DNA of 64,000 bases from Rhodobacter viridis (lineage in GTDB: Bacteria; Pseudomonadota; Alphaproteobacteria; Rhodobacterales; Rhodobacteraceae). The position numbers and the translations under genes are program-made. The notes under the pieces were generated by a model that was not told where the DNA came from, did no database searches, and saw only the letters and a list, made by a program, of their open reading frames with translations. Of the stretch, positions 32,013 to 41,141 are shown piece after piece; within the stretch, counting starts at the first letter, position 1, and each line of letters opens with the position of its first letter. The DNA lies in the NCBI RefSeq assembly GCF_003217355.1, contig NZ_QJTK01000010.1:1-64000 (forward strand). The letters are read 5' to 3'.

Positions 32013-33050
32013 ATGGAGGCGCATCTGGAGACGTTGAAGACCCGCCTGTTCGAGGAAGCGCTTGCGGTCGGCTTTGCGAAAGCCCGCATCACCCGTCCCG
32101 ACGCCTGCCCCGATCTGCCAGAGCGGCTGTCCGCCTTTGTCGCGGCCGGGTATCACGGGCAGATGGGCTGGATGGCCGAACGCATGGCGTGGCGGGGGAA
32201 CCCGGCCGCGCTTTGGCCCGAGGCGCGCTCGGTCATAATGCTCGCCGAAAGCTACAGCCCCGAGGTCGATCCGCGGGACGCGACGGCGCAGCCCGAGTGC
32301 GGCGCGATCTCGGTTTACGCGCAGGGCAAGGATTACCACGATCTGGTGAAGCGGCGACTGAAGCGGCTCGGGCGCTGGCTGATCGAGCAATCGCCTTGCG
32401 AGATCAAGGTCTTCGTCGACACGGCTCCGGTGATGGAAAAGCCGCTCGCGCAGGCGGCAGGGCTCGGTTGGCAGGGCAAGCACACCAATCTTTTGGCACG
32501 TGACCTGGGCAACTGGGTGTTTCTGGGCGCGATCTTCACCACGCTCGAGCTTCCCCCCGACGCGCCCGAGATCAGCCATTGCGGCAGCTGCACCGCCTGT
32601 CTTGACGCCTGCCCGACCGGGGCCTTCCCGGCGCCCTACCGGCTCGATGCGCGGCGCTGCATTTCCTACCTGACGATCGAGCACAAGGGCCCGGTCGATC
32701 CCGCATTGCGCCCGGGACTCGGCAACCGGATCTATGGCTGCGACGATTGTCTGGCCGCCTGCCCGTGGAACAAATTCGCCGTCGCCGCGCAGGACATCGG
32801 CTATGCCGCGAAACAGGGCACGCCGGAGTTGACCGAGATCCTGGCGCTCGACGATGCCGCCTTTCGCGCGCGCTTCGCGGGCAGCCCGGTCAAGCGCATC
32901 GGCCGCGACCGGATGATCCGTAACGCCCTTTATGCACTCGGAAATTCCGGCCGTCCCGATCTGGCCGAGGCCGCCCGCCCGCATCTGACCGACCCCGATC
33001 CCGCCGTGGCCGAGGCGGCCGCCTGGGCGCTGGCCCGTCTCGCCCTTTGA
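32013..33050 (+). CDS. queG: Epoxyqueuosine reductase
   Basis: A 345-residue cobalamin and [4Fe-4S] enzyme that makes queuosine from epoxyqueuosine in tRNA. Two ferredoxin-type motifs are intact: [17 protein letters not shown] and [16 protein letters not shown]. The N-terminal part has [20 protein letters not shown] and a C-terminal HEAT-like segment ([15 protein letters not shown]). The full length matches the family. It begins 12 nt after repeat element B. Confidence 0.95.
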   Translation: MEAHLETLKTRLFEEALAVGFAKARITRPDACPDLPERLSAFVAAGYHGQMGWMAERMAWRGNPAALWPEARSVIMLAESYSPEVDPRDATAQPECGAISVYAQGKDYHDLVKRRLKRLGRWLIEQSPCEIKVFVDTAPVMEKPLAQAAGLGWQGKHTNLLARDLGNWVFLGAIFTTLELPPDAPEISHCGSCTACLDACPTGAFPAPYRLDARRCISYLTIEHKGPVDPALRPGLGNRIYGCDDCLAACPWNKFAVAAQDIGYAAKQGTPELTEILALDDAAFRARFAGSPVKRIGRDRMIRNALYALGNSGRPDLAEAARPHLTDPDPAVAEAAAWALARLAL

Positions 33051-33087
33051 CTCTTTCCTTCGCGGATCAAAGGCGTAAGGTGGCCGC

Positions 33088-34038
33088 ATGTCTGCCCCCT
33101 CGCCTGCCGCCAGCCTGCACCCGAACCCGGTCACCGGGATTGCCCTGAAAATCCTCTCGGTTCTTGTCTTCATCGCCATGTCGACGGTGATCAAGGTGCT
33201 GGCGCCGCATATTCCGCCCGGCGAAACCGTCTTCTTCCGCTCCTTCTTCGCCATTCCGGTCATTTTGGCGTGGCTGGTGTGGCGGCGCGAGCTTTCGGTC
33301 GGGCTGAAGGTGCGCGCGCCGATGGGCCATGTCTGGCGCGGTGTTGCGGGCACCTCGGCGATGGGGCTTGGCTTTGCGGGCCTCGCCTTCCTGCCGCTGC
33401 CCGAGGTCACGGCGCTCGGCTATGCCGCGCCGCTGCTGACGGTGATTTTCGCCGCGATGTTTCTGGGCGAGGAGGTCCGGGCTTTTCGCCTTTCTGCCGT
33501 CGCGTTGGGGCTCGTCGGCGTGCTGATCGTGCTCTGGCCGCGGCTGGGCAGCTTCGAGGGGGCCAATCCGACCGCCACCCTTGGCGCGATGCTGGTGATC
33601 ATGGGCGCGACCTTTGCCGCGCTCGCGCAGGTCTTCATCCGCAAGATGGTCGCGACCGAGCGCACCTCGGCCATCGTGTTCTGGTTTTCCGTCACCTCGG
33701 CGACGCTGTCGCTGATTTCGGTGCCCTTCGGCTGGGTCGCCCCCTCGCCCTACGAGGCGACACTTCTGATTTCCTGCGGGTTTCTGGGCGGGCTCGGGCA
33801 GATCCTGCTGACATCGTCCTATCGCTTTGCCGATGCCTCGATCGTGGCCCCGTTCGAATATGTGTCGATGCTCTTCGCGCTCGGCATCGGCTACTGGATG
33901 TTTGCCGAAGTGCCGACCCTCTGGATGCTGGGCGGGGCGGGCCTGATCATTGCCGCAGGCGTGATGATCATCTGGCGCGAACATGCGCTGGGGCTCGAAC
34001 GACAACGGGCGCGCAAGGCCGTGACCCCGCAAGGCTGA
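33088..34038 (+). CDS. DMT-superfamily (EamA) transporter
   Basis: A 316-residue membrane protein with ten predicted helices in two EamA repeats (ETVFFRSFFAIPVILAWLVW; FLPLPEVTALGYAAPLLTV; SFRYRFADASIVAPFEYVS-like region at 33825-33861). It resembles RhaT/RarD-type drug and metabolite exporters. The substrate is unknown. It begins 37 nt after queG and may be co-transcribed. Confidence 0.88.
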   Translation: MSAPSPAASLHPNPVTGIALKILSVLVFIAMSTVIKVLAPHIPPGETVFFRSFFAIPVILAWLVWRRELSVGLKVRAPMGHVWRGVAGTSAMGLGFAGLAFLPLPEVTALGYAAPLLTVIFAAMFLGEEVRAFRLSAVALGLVGVLIVLWPRLGSFEGANPTATLGAMLVIMGATFAALAQVFIRKMVATERTSAIVFWFSVTSATLSLISVPFGWVAPSPYEATLLISCGFLGGLGQILLTSSYRFADASIVAPFEYVSMLFALGIGYWMFAEVPTLWMLGGAGLIIAAGVMIIWREHALGLERQRARKAVTPQG

Positions 34039-34120
34039 ATTTTGCCGGAAATGATCCTGAGCAAAGACTCGGCCCCGATTCTGTGCTAGTCTTTTCCCAG
34101 ATGAAGCGAAGGAGGCTCAC

Positions 34121-34315
34121 ATGACCCGTTCCATCATCGACCATGCCGAACAAGCGGCCGAAGGCGCGCGGATGCGGCAATTCCTCGAAATCGATCGGCG
34201 TGGCGGCGTGCATCCGGCTGTGGATGCGCTGGTGCGACGTCCGGCGGAACGCTCGGAAGCTAAGGTCCGGGAATTCCTGCGCATCGATCGCGAGGAAGCC
34301 CGGAGGGACGAGTGA
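34121..34315 (+). CDS. Small 64-residue protein with an internal repeat
   Basis: AAGGAGG lies eight bases upstream of the ATG, strong evidence of translation. The protein is charged (many Arg/Glu) and contains a duplicated motif: MRQFLEIDRRGG at 18-29 and VREFLRIDREEA at 49-60. No family is recognised. It is monocistronic and followed by a strong terminator. Confidence 0.7.
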   Translation: MTRSIIDHAEQAAEGARMRQFLEIDRRGGVHPAVDALVRRPAERSEAKVREFLRIDREEARRDE

Positions 34316-34389
34316 ACCGGACCTCCTGACACCCGGGGGCCGCAGCGGTGACGGGCATGTCTCCGGCGTGCCACCGTAGCGGCGTCGTG

Positions 34390-34435
34390 AAAAAGACCAA
34401 GGCGGGCCGTGAGCAGACGGCCCGCCTTGGTCTTT
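34390..34435. terminator. Strong bidirectional terminator
   Basis: AAAAGACCAAGGCGGGCC pairs perfectly with GGCCCGCCTTGGTCTTTT over a 10-nt loop. A T-run on one side and an A-run on the other let it terminate both the 34121 gene and the convergent ilvE. Confidence 0.92.
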
Positions 34436-34504
34436 TCGGGGTGTCGCGTTTCCGCCCCCAAGGGTGCCCCGACCGCGGACAAGCCGCGGCCGGGGTTTGA
34501 TCGT

Positions 34505-35374
34505 TCAGGCCCGCACCAGCTTCTCGTAGCTTTCCGAGATGTCGCGGGTCAGCGCGCCGACTTCGAAATTGAAATCGCCGATCTGGCCCACCGGGGTCAC
34601 CTCGGCCGCGGTGCCGGTCAGCCAGCACTGCTCGAAGCCCGCCAGTTCCACCGGCTCGATGTGACGCTCGTGCACGGTGATGCCCTTGCCCTTCAGCATC
34701 TCGATCACCGTCTGACGGGTCAGACCGTTCAGGAAGCAATCCGGCAGCGGCGTATGCACTTCGCCGTCCTTGACGAAGAACACGTTCGCGCCGGTCGCCT
34801 CGGCCACATAGCCGCGATAATCCATCATCAGCGCATCCGAGCAGCCCTTGGCCTCGGCCGCGTGTTTCGACATCGTGCAGATCATGTAAAGACCTGCGGC
34901 CTTGGCGGCCGAGGGGATCGTCTTCGGATCGGGGCGGCGCCATTTCGAGATGTCGAGCTTGGCGCCCTTCATCTTCGCATCGCCGTAGTAGTTGCCCCAT
35001 TCCCAGCCGGCGATCGCCAGACGCACCGGGTTGCGACGCGCCGAAACGCCCATGTCATCGCCCGCACCGCGCCAGGCGATGGCGCGCACATAGGCGTCCT
35101 TCCAGCCGTTCGCGGCCAGCATCGCGTATTTCGCCGCCTCGATCTCTTCGACGCTGTAGGGGATCTCGAAATCCAGCAGTTCCGCCGATTTGCGCAGCCG
35201 CTTCGAATGCTCGACGCCCTTGAAGATCTTGCCGTTGTAGCAGCGCTCGCCCTCGAAGACCGAGGAGGCATAGTGCAGCGCATGGGTCAGGATGTGGACC
35301 TTGGCATCGCGCCAGTCGACCAGTTTCCCGTCCATCCAGATCTTGCCGTCACGATCGTCGTAAGCCCCGGCCAT
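34505..35374 (-). CDS. ilvE: Branched-chain amino acid aminotransferase
   Basis: A 289-residue fold-type IV PLP aminotransferase for leucine, isoleucine and valine. Landmarks: LTHALHYASSVFEGERCYNG, then the PLP-lysine region SAAKAAGLYMICTM and DYRGYVAEATGANVFFV with the phosphate-binding GLTRQTVIEM later. AAGGAGG lies six bases before the ATG at 35374; the open frame upstream covers the regulatory gap and is not coding. Confidence 0.93.
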   Translation of the reverse strand: MAGAYDDRDGKIWMDGKLVDWRDAKVHILTHALHYASSVFEGERCYNGKIFKGVEHSKRLRKSAELLDFEIPYSVEEIEAAKYAMLAANGWKDAYVRAIAWRGAGDDMGVSARRNPVRLAIAGWEWGNYYGDAKMKGAKLDISKWRRPDPKTIPSAAKAAGLYMICTMSKHAAEAKGCSDALMMDYRGYVAEATGANVFFVKDGEVHTPLPDCFLNGLTRQTVIEMLKGKGITVHERHIEPVELAGFEQCWLTGTAAEVTPVGQIGDFNFEVGALTRDISESYEKLVRA

Positions 35375-35406
35375 CACGCCCTCCTTGGCTGCTTCGTTTT
35401 CACTAA

Positions 35407-35446
35407 TTGCGCAAGGTCGGTCCGCATCGGACATAATATTGCGCAA
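35407..35446. promoter_or_regulatory. Two TTGCGCAA palindromes between ilvE and petP
   Basis: Identical 8-bp perfect palindromes at 35407-35414 and 35439-35446, 32 bp apart centre to centre (three helical turns), lie in the divergent promoter gap. They suit binding of two dimers of a regulator such as the MarR-type PetP encoded next door; that link is inference. Confidence 0.5.
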
Positions 35447-35522
35447 AATCTGCGCTTCGGTAACAATTGATTCTTGGAAAGTCAACAAGGCTGACATAAA
35501 GTCACGCAAAAGCGAGGACCAC

Positions 35523-36023
35523 ATGGCCGATACCGGAGCCCCCGGGGGCGAAACGCTCCTGTTTCTGACCGACGAACAGCTGCGCAAGGGCATCGAGGCG
35601 ATGTTCTTTGCCTATCGCGGCTTCACCGCCGATCCGGACCGGATTCTGGACCAGCACGATTATGGCCGGGCGCATCACCGCGCCATTCACTTCATCAACC
35701 GCGAGCCGGGTCTGACGGTGACGACGCTCATTTCCGTGCTGGGGGTGACGAAGCAGAGCCTGAACCGGGTGCTGCGCACGCTCATCGACGATGGTCTGGT
35801 GGAAAGCCGGGTCGGGCGGCGCGACAAGCGCGAGCGACATCTCTATCTGACCGAGAAAGGCGCGGTGCTGGAACGCGAACTGTCCGAGGCGCAGCGGGTG
35901 CGGATGCGCGCCGCCTATCGCGCGGCGGGGCCGCAGGCGGTGGCGGGCTTCCGTCAGGTGCTCGAAGCGATGATGGACCCGGCGATGCGGCGCCATTATC
36001 AGATGCTGAAGGATGGTGCGTGA
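35523..36023 (+). CDS. petP: PetP, MarR-family regulator
   Basis: A 166-residue winged-helix protein: TTLISVLGVTKQSLNRVLRT is the recognition helix region and ESRVGRRDKRERHLYLTEKG the wing. In R. capsulatus petP and petR lie upstream of petABC and petR was reported essential for photosynthetic and respiratory growth (established knowledge, as I recall it). The stop overlaps the petR start by one base. An upstream frame is open, but the ATG at 35523 follows an AGGACC stretch. Confidence 0.88.
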   Translation: MADTGAPGGETLLFLTDEQLRKGIEAMFFAYRGFTADPDRILDQHDYGRAHHRAIHFINREPGLTVTTLISVLGVTKQSLNRVLRTLIDDGLVESRVGRRDKRERHLYLTEKGAVLERELSEAQRVRMRAAYRAAGPQAVAGFRQVLEAMMDPAMRRHYQMLKDGA

Positions 36024-36736
36024 TGCCCGCCCCCTCGACGCCGCATCTGCTGATTGTCGATGATGACGAACGGATCCGGGGACTTCTGCAGAAGTTCCTG
36101 ATGCGCAACGGCTTTCTGGTCACCTCTGCGCGCGACGCGGCCCATGCGCGGCGGCTCCTCTCGGGGCTCGAGTTCAACCTGATCGTGCTTGACGTGATGA
36201 TGCCGGGCGAAGACGGGCTTTCGCTGACCCGCGATCTGCGCACCAAGATGGCGACGCCGATCCTGCTTTTGACCGCGCGCGGCGAGACCCGCGAGCGGAT
36301 CGAGGGGTTCGAGGCCGGGGCCGATGATTATCTGGCCAAACCCTTCGAGCCGAAGGAGCTGCTGCTGCGCATCAATGCGATCTTGCGGCGCGTGCCGGAG
36401 GCGGTGACGGCGGGGCCGAAATATCTGTCGCTCGGGCCGCTGCGCTATGATCTCGACCGCGGCGAGCTCAGTCAGGGCGAGCAACCGGTGCGGCTGACCG
36501 CGACGGAAGCGGCGCTGATGCGAATCTTTGCCGCCCATGCGGGCGAGGTGATCGGGCGCACGGAACTGATCGAGGAACTCGGGCGCGACCGCTCCGCCAG
36601 CGCCGAGGAAGGCGCGGGCGACCGCGCCGTCGACGTGCAGATTACCCGTCTGCGCCGCAAGATCGAGCCCGACCCGCGCGAGCCGCGCTACCTGCAGACG
36701 GTGCGCGGACTTGGCTACATGCTTGCGCCCGATTGA
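36023..36736 (+). CDS. petR: PetR, OmpR-family response regulator
   Basis: A 237-residue response regulator. The receiver has acidic D13-D15, phospho-acceptor D57 in LIVLDVMMPGEDG, and Lys in DYLAKPFEP. The C-terminal OmpR-type winged helix ends VQITRLRRKIEPD and YLQTVRGLGYMLAPD. No histidine kinase gene is adjacent; instead it is coupled to petP. The partner kinase is therefore elsewhere or absent. Confidence 0.93.
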   Translation: MPAPSTPHLLIVDDDERIRGLLQKFLMRNGFLVTSARDAAHARRLLSGLEFNLIVLDVMMPGEDGLSLTRDLRTKMATPILLLTARGETRERIEGFEAGADDYLAKPFEPKELLLRINAILRRVPEAVTAGPKYLSLGPLRYDLDRGELSQGEQPVRLTATEAALMRIFAAHAGEVIGRTELIEELGRDRSASAEEGAGDRAVDVQITRLRRKIEPDPREPRYLQTVRGLGYMLAPD

Positions 36737-36931
36737 GGCGCGCAAGCCGCTGCCCCAGCGACAAAAAAGCGCGAATCCCCCCGAGCCGCGGCATTTCGCC
36801 TCACCCTCTTGTGAATGTATGCTGGACTGCGGGTTTCCCGGGCGCTAAACGGGGCACTGTCCGGCCGCATTCTGTGTGGCCCGCAATGGCGCATCGACTT
36901 GAATTTCAAGTTCGGGGAAGGGAGAAGACAC

Positions 36932-37507
36932 GTGTCCCACGCAGAAGACAACGCAGGCACTCGGAGGGATTTCCTCTACCATGCCACCGCCGCCACCGGC
37001 GTGGTGGTGACCGGCGCGGCCGTTTGGCCGCTGATCAACCAAATGAACGCTTCGGCTGACGTGAAGGCGCTTGCGTCTATCTTCGTCGACGTCTCGGCGG
37101 TCGAAGTGGGCACCCAGCTCACCGTGAAATGGCGCGGCAAGCCGGTGTTCATCCGCCGCCGCGACGAAAAGGACATCGAGCTGGCCCGTTCGGTTCCGCT
37201 CGGCGCCCTGCGCGACCAATCGGCCGAGAACGCCAACAAGCCGGGCGCGGAAGCGACCGACGAAAACCGGACCATCCCGGCGTTCGACGGCTCCAACACC
37301 GGCGAATGGCTGGTGATGCTCGGCGTTTGTACCCACCTCGGCTGCGTGCCGATGGGCGACAAGTCGGGCGACTTTGGCGGCTGGTTCTGCCCCTGCCACG
37401 GCTCGCACTACGATTCGGCGGGCCGTATCCGCAAGGGCCCCGCACCGCGCAACCTCGACATTCCGGTCGCGGCGTTCACCGACGCTACGACGATCAAGCT
37501 GGGCTGA
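36932..37507 (+). CDS. petA: Rieske iron-sulfur protein of the cytochrome bc1 complex
   Basis: A 191-residue subunit starting at GTG. The twin-arginine-like [12 protein letters not shown] precedes its single membrane anchor. Cluster ligands are C133 and H135 in [10 protein letters not shown] and C153 and H156 in [10 protein letters not shown], with C138 and C155 forming the disulfide. It oxidises quinol and passes electrons to cytochrome c1. First gene of petABC (fbcFBC). Confidence 0.97.
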   Translation: MSHAEDNAGTRRDFLYHATAATGVVVTGAAVWPLINQMNASADVKALASIFVDVSAVEVGTQLTVKWRGKPVFIRRRDEKDIELARSVPLGALRDQSAENANKPGAEATDENRTIPAFDGSNTGEWLVMLGVCTHLGCVPMGDKSGDFGGWFCPCHGSHYDSAGRIRKGPAPRNLDIPVAAFTDATTIKLG

Positions 37508-37519
37508 GGGGAAAGACAC

Positions 37520-38833
37520 ATGTCCGGAATTCCGCACGACCATTACGAGCCCAAGACGGGCATCGAGAAGTGGCTGCACGACCGCCTGCCGATCGTCGGC
37601 CTCGTCTATGACACCATCATGATCCCGACGCCGAAGAACCTGAACTGGTGGTGGATCTGGGGGATCGTCCTCGCCTTCACGCTGGTGCTGCAGATCGTCA
37701 CCGGCGTCGTGCTGGCGATGCACTACACGCCGCATATCGACATGGCCTTCGCCTCGGTCGAACACATCATGCGCGACGTGAACGGTGGCTGGGCGATCCG
37801 CTACATCCACGCCAACGGCGCGTCGCTGTTCTTCCTTGCCGTCTACATCCACATCTTCCGCGGCCTCTACTACGGGTCTTACAAGGCCCCGCGCGAGATC
37901 ACCTGGATCGTCGGCATGGTCATCTACCTGCTGATGATGGGCACCGCCTTCATGGGCTACGTGCTGCCGTGGGGTCAGATGTCGTTCTGGGGCGCCACCG
38001 TGATCACCGGCCTCTTCGGCGCGATCCCGGGCATCGGGACGTCGATCCAGGCGTGGCTCCTTGGCGGGCCGGCGGTCGACAACGCGACGCTCAACCGCTT
38101 CTTCTCGCTGCACTATCTGCTGCCCTTCGTGATCGCGGCCCTCGTCGCCATCCACATCTGGGCGTTCCACACCACCGGCAACAACAACCCGACCGGGGTT
38201 GAAGTCCGCCGCACCTCGAAAGCCGATGTCGAGAAGGACACCCTGCCCTTCTGGCCGTACTTCGTGATCAAGGACCTGTTCGCGCTTGCCCTCGTGCTGC
38301 TCGGCTTCTTCGCCGTCGTCGCCTACATGCCGAACTTCCTTGGCGAGCCGGACAACTACATCCAGGCCAACCCGCTGCAAACGCCCGCTCACATCGTTCC
38401 GGAATGGTACTTCCTGCCGTTCTACGCGATCCTGCGCGCCTTCACCGCGGACGTCTGGGTCGTGATCATCGTGGACAAGCTGACGCTGGGCATCGTCGAC
38501 GCCAAGTTCTTCGGCGTGATCGCGATGTTCGGGGCGATCCTTGCGATGGCGCTGGCGCCGTGGCTCGACACCTCGAAAGTCCGTTCGGGCGCCTATCGTC
38601 CGAAGTTCAAGAAGTTCTTCTGGCTGCTCGTCGCCGACTTCATCCTGCTTGCCTGGGTGGGCGCGATGCCGGCTGCGGAACCCTATGCGACGATCTCGCT
38701 GATCGGGGCGACCTACTGGTTCGCTTACTTCCTCGTCATCCTGCCGTTCCTCGGTGCTACCGAGAAACCGGAACCGATCCCGGCCACGATCGAGGAAGAC
38801 TTCAACAGCCACTACGGCAACCCGGCCGAGTGA
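37520..38833 (+). CDS. petB: Cytochrome b of the bc1 complex
   Basis: A 437-residue, eight-helix subunit carrying both b hemes and the quinone sites. The heme-binding histidines lie in helices B and D ([40 protein letters not shown]), and the Qo-site PEWY is present in [18 protein letters not shown]. Length matches the bacterial rather than the split b6/IV form. It begins 12 nt after petA. Confidence 0.97.
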   Translation: MSGIPHDHYEPKTGIEKWLHDRLPIVGLVYDTIMIPTPKNLNWWWIWGIVLAFTLVLQIVTGVVLAMHYTPHIDMAFASVEHIMRDVNGGWAIRYIHANGASLFFLAVYIHIFRGLYYGSYKAPREITWIVGMVIYLLMMGTAFMGYVLPWGQMSFWGATVITGLFGAIPGIGTSIQAWLLGGPAVDNATLNRFFSLHYLLPFVIAALVAIHIWAFHTTGNNNPTGVEVRRTSKADVEKDTLPFWPYFVIKDLFALALVLLGFFAVVAYMPNFLGEPDNYIQANPLQTPAHIVPEWYFLPFYAILRAFTADVWVVIIVDKLTLGIVDAKFFGVIAMFGAILAMALAPWLDTSKVRSGAYRPKFKKFFWLLVADFILLAWVGAMPAAEPYATISLIGATYWFAYFLVILPFLGATEKPEPIPATIEEDFNSHYGNPAE

Positions 38834-38850
38834 GGGAAGGGAAAGATATC

Positions 38851-39690
38851 ATGAAAAAGATTCTGATCTCTGCCGTTTCCGCCCTGGTTCTCGGTTCCGG
38901 CGCGGCACTGGCGAACAACAACGTGCCCGATCATGCCTTCAGCTTCGAAGGGATCTTCGGCAAGTACGATCAGGCGCAGCTGCGCCGCGGCTTCCAGGTC
39001 TATTCGGAAGTCTGCTCGGCTTGCCACGGCATGAAGTTCGTGCCGATCCGCACCCTGTCGGATGACGGCGGCCCGCAGCTTGACCCGACGGTCGTGCGCG
39101 AATATGCGGCCGGTCTCGACACCATCATCGACAAGGACACGGGCGAAGAGCGGGACCGCAAGGAAACCGACATGTTCCCGACCCGCGTCGGTGACGGCAT
39201 GGGCCCGGACCTTTCGGTGATGGCCAAGGCGCGCGCGGGCTTCTCGGGCCCGAACGGCACCGGCATGAACCAGCTCTTCAAGGGCATCGGCGGTCCGGAA
39301 TACATCTACAACTACGTCATCGGTTTCGAAGAAAACCCGGAATGCGCCCCGGACGGGATCGACGGCTACTACTACAACAAGGTCTTCCAGGTGGGCGGCG
39401 TGCCGGACACCTGCAAGGACGCGACCGGGACGAAGATCACCCACGGCAGCTGGGCGCGCATGCCCCCGCCGCTGACCGACGATCAGGTCACCTACGAAGA
39501 CGGCACCAAGGCGACCGTGGACCAGATGGCCCAGGACGTCGCCGCCTTCCTGATGTGGGCGGCCGAGCCGAAGCTCGTAGCGCGCAAGCAGATGGGCATG
39601 GTGGCTTTCGTCATGCTCGGCCTGATGAGCGTTCTGCTCTATCTGACCAACAAGCGTCTGTGGGCGCCTTACAAGGGCCACAAGGCCTGA
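38851..39690 (+). CDS. petC: Cytochrome c1 of the bc1 complex
   Basis: A 279-residue periplasmic heme protein. Signal peptide MKKILISAVSALVLGSGAAL is cleaved after about residue 21, heme is attached at CSACH (55-59), the Met ligand lies in WARMPPPL, and a C-terminal anchor helix follows (MGMVAFVMLGLMSVLLYLTN). It hands electrons to cytochrome c2/cy. A terminator follows. Confidence 0.97.
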   Translation: MKKILISAVSALVLGSGAALANNNVPDHAFSFEGIFGKYDQAQLRRGFQVYSEVCSACHGMKFVPIRTLSDDGGPQLDPTVVREYAAGLDTIIDKDTGEERDRKETDMFPTRVGDGMGPDLSVMAKARAGFSGPNGTGMNQLFKGIGGPEYIYNYVIGFEENPECAPDGIDGYYYNKVFQVGGVPDTCKDATGTKITHGSWARMPPPLTDDQVTYEDGTKATVDQMAQDVAAFLMWAAEPKLVARKQMGMVAFVMLGLMSVLLYLTNKRLWAPYKGHKA

Positions 39691-39713
39691 GTGACGCCGG
39701 ACACATGAAACCG

Positions 39714-39738
39714 AAACGCGCCCCACGGGGCGCGTTTT
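39714..39738 (+). terminator. Terminator of petABC
   Basis: AAACGCGCCCC and GGGGCGCGTTT form an 11-bp stem with a minimal loop and a T4 end, 23 nt after petC. It can also serve the convergent TetR gene. Confidence 0.85.
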
Positions 39739-39791
39739 GCATTTCGGGGCAGGGAAAGCGCGACGGGCTCTGCCGAGACCGCCGCGAGGGG

Positions 39792-40418
39792 TCAGGGCCG
39801 CGCGCCGTAGCGGGCCAGGAACATCTCGATCGCGCCCTCGATCACCCGGGCGCGGCGTTCGTTCGGATAGTCGGAGAGTGCTCCGCAGATGAAGCCGTGA
39901 TAGGCATCGGCCTTGCACAGCTCGGCGAACTGATCGGCGGCCAGATCGAAATCCTCGATCACCAGCTCGCCGCGCTCGGTCGCCTTCCTCAGGTAGTCGC
40001 CCATCCGCGAGCGCACCAGAAGCGGTCCCGAGTCATAGAACTGCTGCCCCAGCGCCGGAAAACGGTCGGTCTCGGCCACGCACAGCCGATAGGTCTGCAG
40101 ACCCAGCGGCGAGGTGATGTAATCGATCAGCCTGTTGCCGGCATAGCGCAGAACCTCGCGCACGGGCTTGTCGCCCTGATTGATGAACTCGAGCGCCTCG
40201 TCGGCCTGCCGCTTGCACTCGCCGGTCGCGATCGCCATGAACAGCAGCCGCTTGTCCGGGAAGTAGCTGTAGAGCGTCGCCTTGGACACCCCGGCCTCGC
40301 GGGCGATGTCATCGACCGAAGCCCCTTCGAAGCCATCGCGCAGAAAGACCTTGCGCGCGCCTTCCAGAACCTGATCGAACTTGCGACCCTTCTTGATACC
40401 GACTTGGACCTGCGTCAT
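39792..40418 (-). CDS. TetR/AcrR-family regulator
   Basis: A 208-residue repressor-type protein. The N-terminal helix-turn-helix is EGASVDDIAREAGVSKATLY followed by SYFPDKRLLFMAI. The C-terminal ligand domain is not diagnostic. It diverges from the terB-like gene, so it may act on the shared 145-nt gap. Target unknown. Confidence 0.9.
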   Translation of the reverse strand: MTQVQVGIKKGRKFDQVLEGARKVFLRDGFEGASVDDIAREAGVSKATLYSYFPDKRLLFMAIATGECKRQADEALEFINQGDKPVREVLRYAGNRLIDYITSPLGLQTYRLCVAETDRFPALGQQFYDSGPLLVRSRMGDYLRKATERGELVIEDFDLAADQFAELCKADAYHGFICGALSDYPNERRARVIEGAIEMFLARYGARP

Positions 40419-40563
40419 GACAAGCCCGCCTCCACGGGCGCCTCACTTTAGACCTTGCCCAGAAACCGGGCAAGTCGCGCCGGACCGGAAAACCTCGCTT
40501 TGCGTTACGTATCGGAATGTATCGCGCCCTTGCCCCCGCGTCACAGGGCGTTAGAGTGCAGCG

Positions 40564-41007
40564 ATGTTCAAGTTCCTGACGGGCCTGCTGGCCGATCCGC
40601 ATCCGAAACCGCTGACCGCGGATGACGCCGACCTCGCCTTGGCGGCGCTTCTGGTGCGTCTTGCACGGTCGGATGGGCACTATGACGAAGACGAGCGCTT
40701 CCACATCGATCAGGTGCTCACGGCCCGCTCCGGCCTGTCGCACATCGAGGCGGCCGAGCTGCGCGCCCGCGCCGAGGAGGCCGAGGCCGAAGCCCCCGAT
40801 ACCGTGCGCTTCACCCGCGCGCTGAAGGAAAAGATCGCCTACGAGGACCGCATCGGCGTGATCGAGGCGCTCTGGCAGGTGGCGCTCGCCGATGACGCCC
40901 GCAACCCCGAGGAGGACGCGCTGATCCGTCTCGCGGCCCGGTTGCTGGGGGTTTCGGATCGCGATTCGGGGCTGGCGCGGCAAAGGGTAGCGGCCGGGCT
41001 GCCCTGA
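40564..41007 (+). CDS. TerB-like (tellurite-resistance B family) protein
   Basis: A 147-residue all-helical acidic protein of the TerB/DjlA-N type. The paired motifs VRLARSDGHYDEDERFHIDQ and VALADDARNPEEDALIRLAA are the acidic metal-binding helices. No other ter genes are nearby, so a resistance role is unsupported. Monocistronic. Confidence 0.82.
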   Translation: MFKFLTGLLADPHPKPLTADDADLALAALLVRLARSDGHYDEDERFHIDQVLTARSGLSHIEAAELRARAEEAEAEAPDTVRFTRALKEKIAYEDRIGVIEALWQVALADDARNPEEDALIRLAARLLGVSDRDSGLARQRVAAGLP

Positions 41008-41141
41008 GTGCAGGCTTTGCCCATTCCCGCGCCATCTGCCTGTGCTTTTGGCGGCTTCCCTTGGGGCAAGCACAACTCGCCCGTTGCATTTGCCCCCGAA
41101 ATCGCGCCAACTTGACCAACCGGACAAAGAGAAGCCGAACC

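Noticed and set aside
36845-38812. A 655-codon minus-strand open frame opposite petA-petB
   Set aside because: petA and petB on the plus strand are certain; the antisense product is His/Asp/Arg-rich noise.
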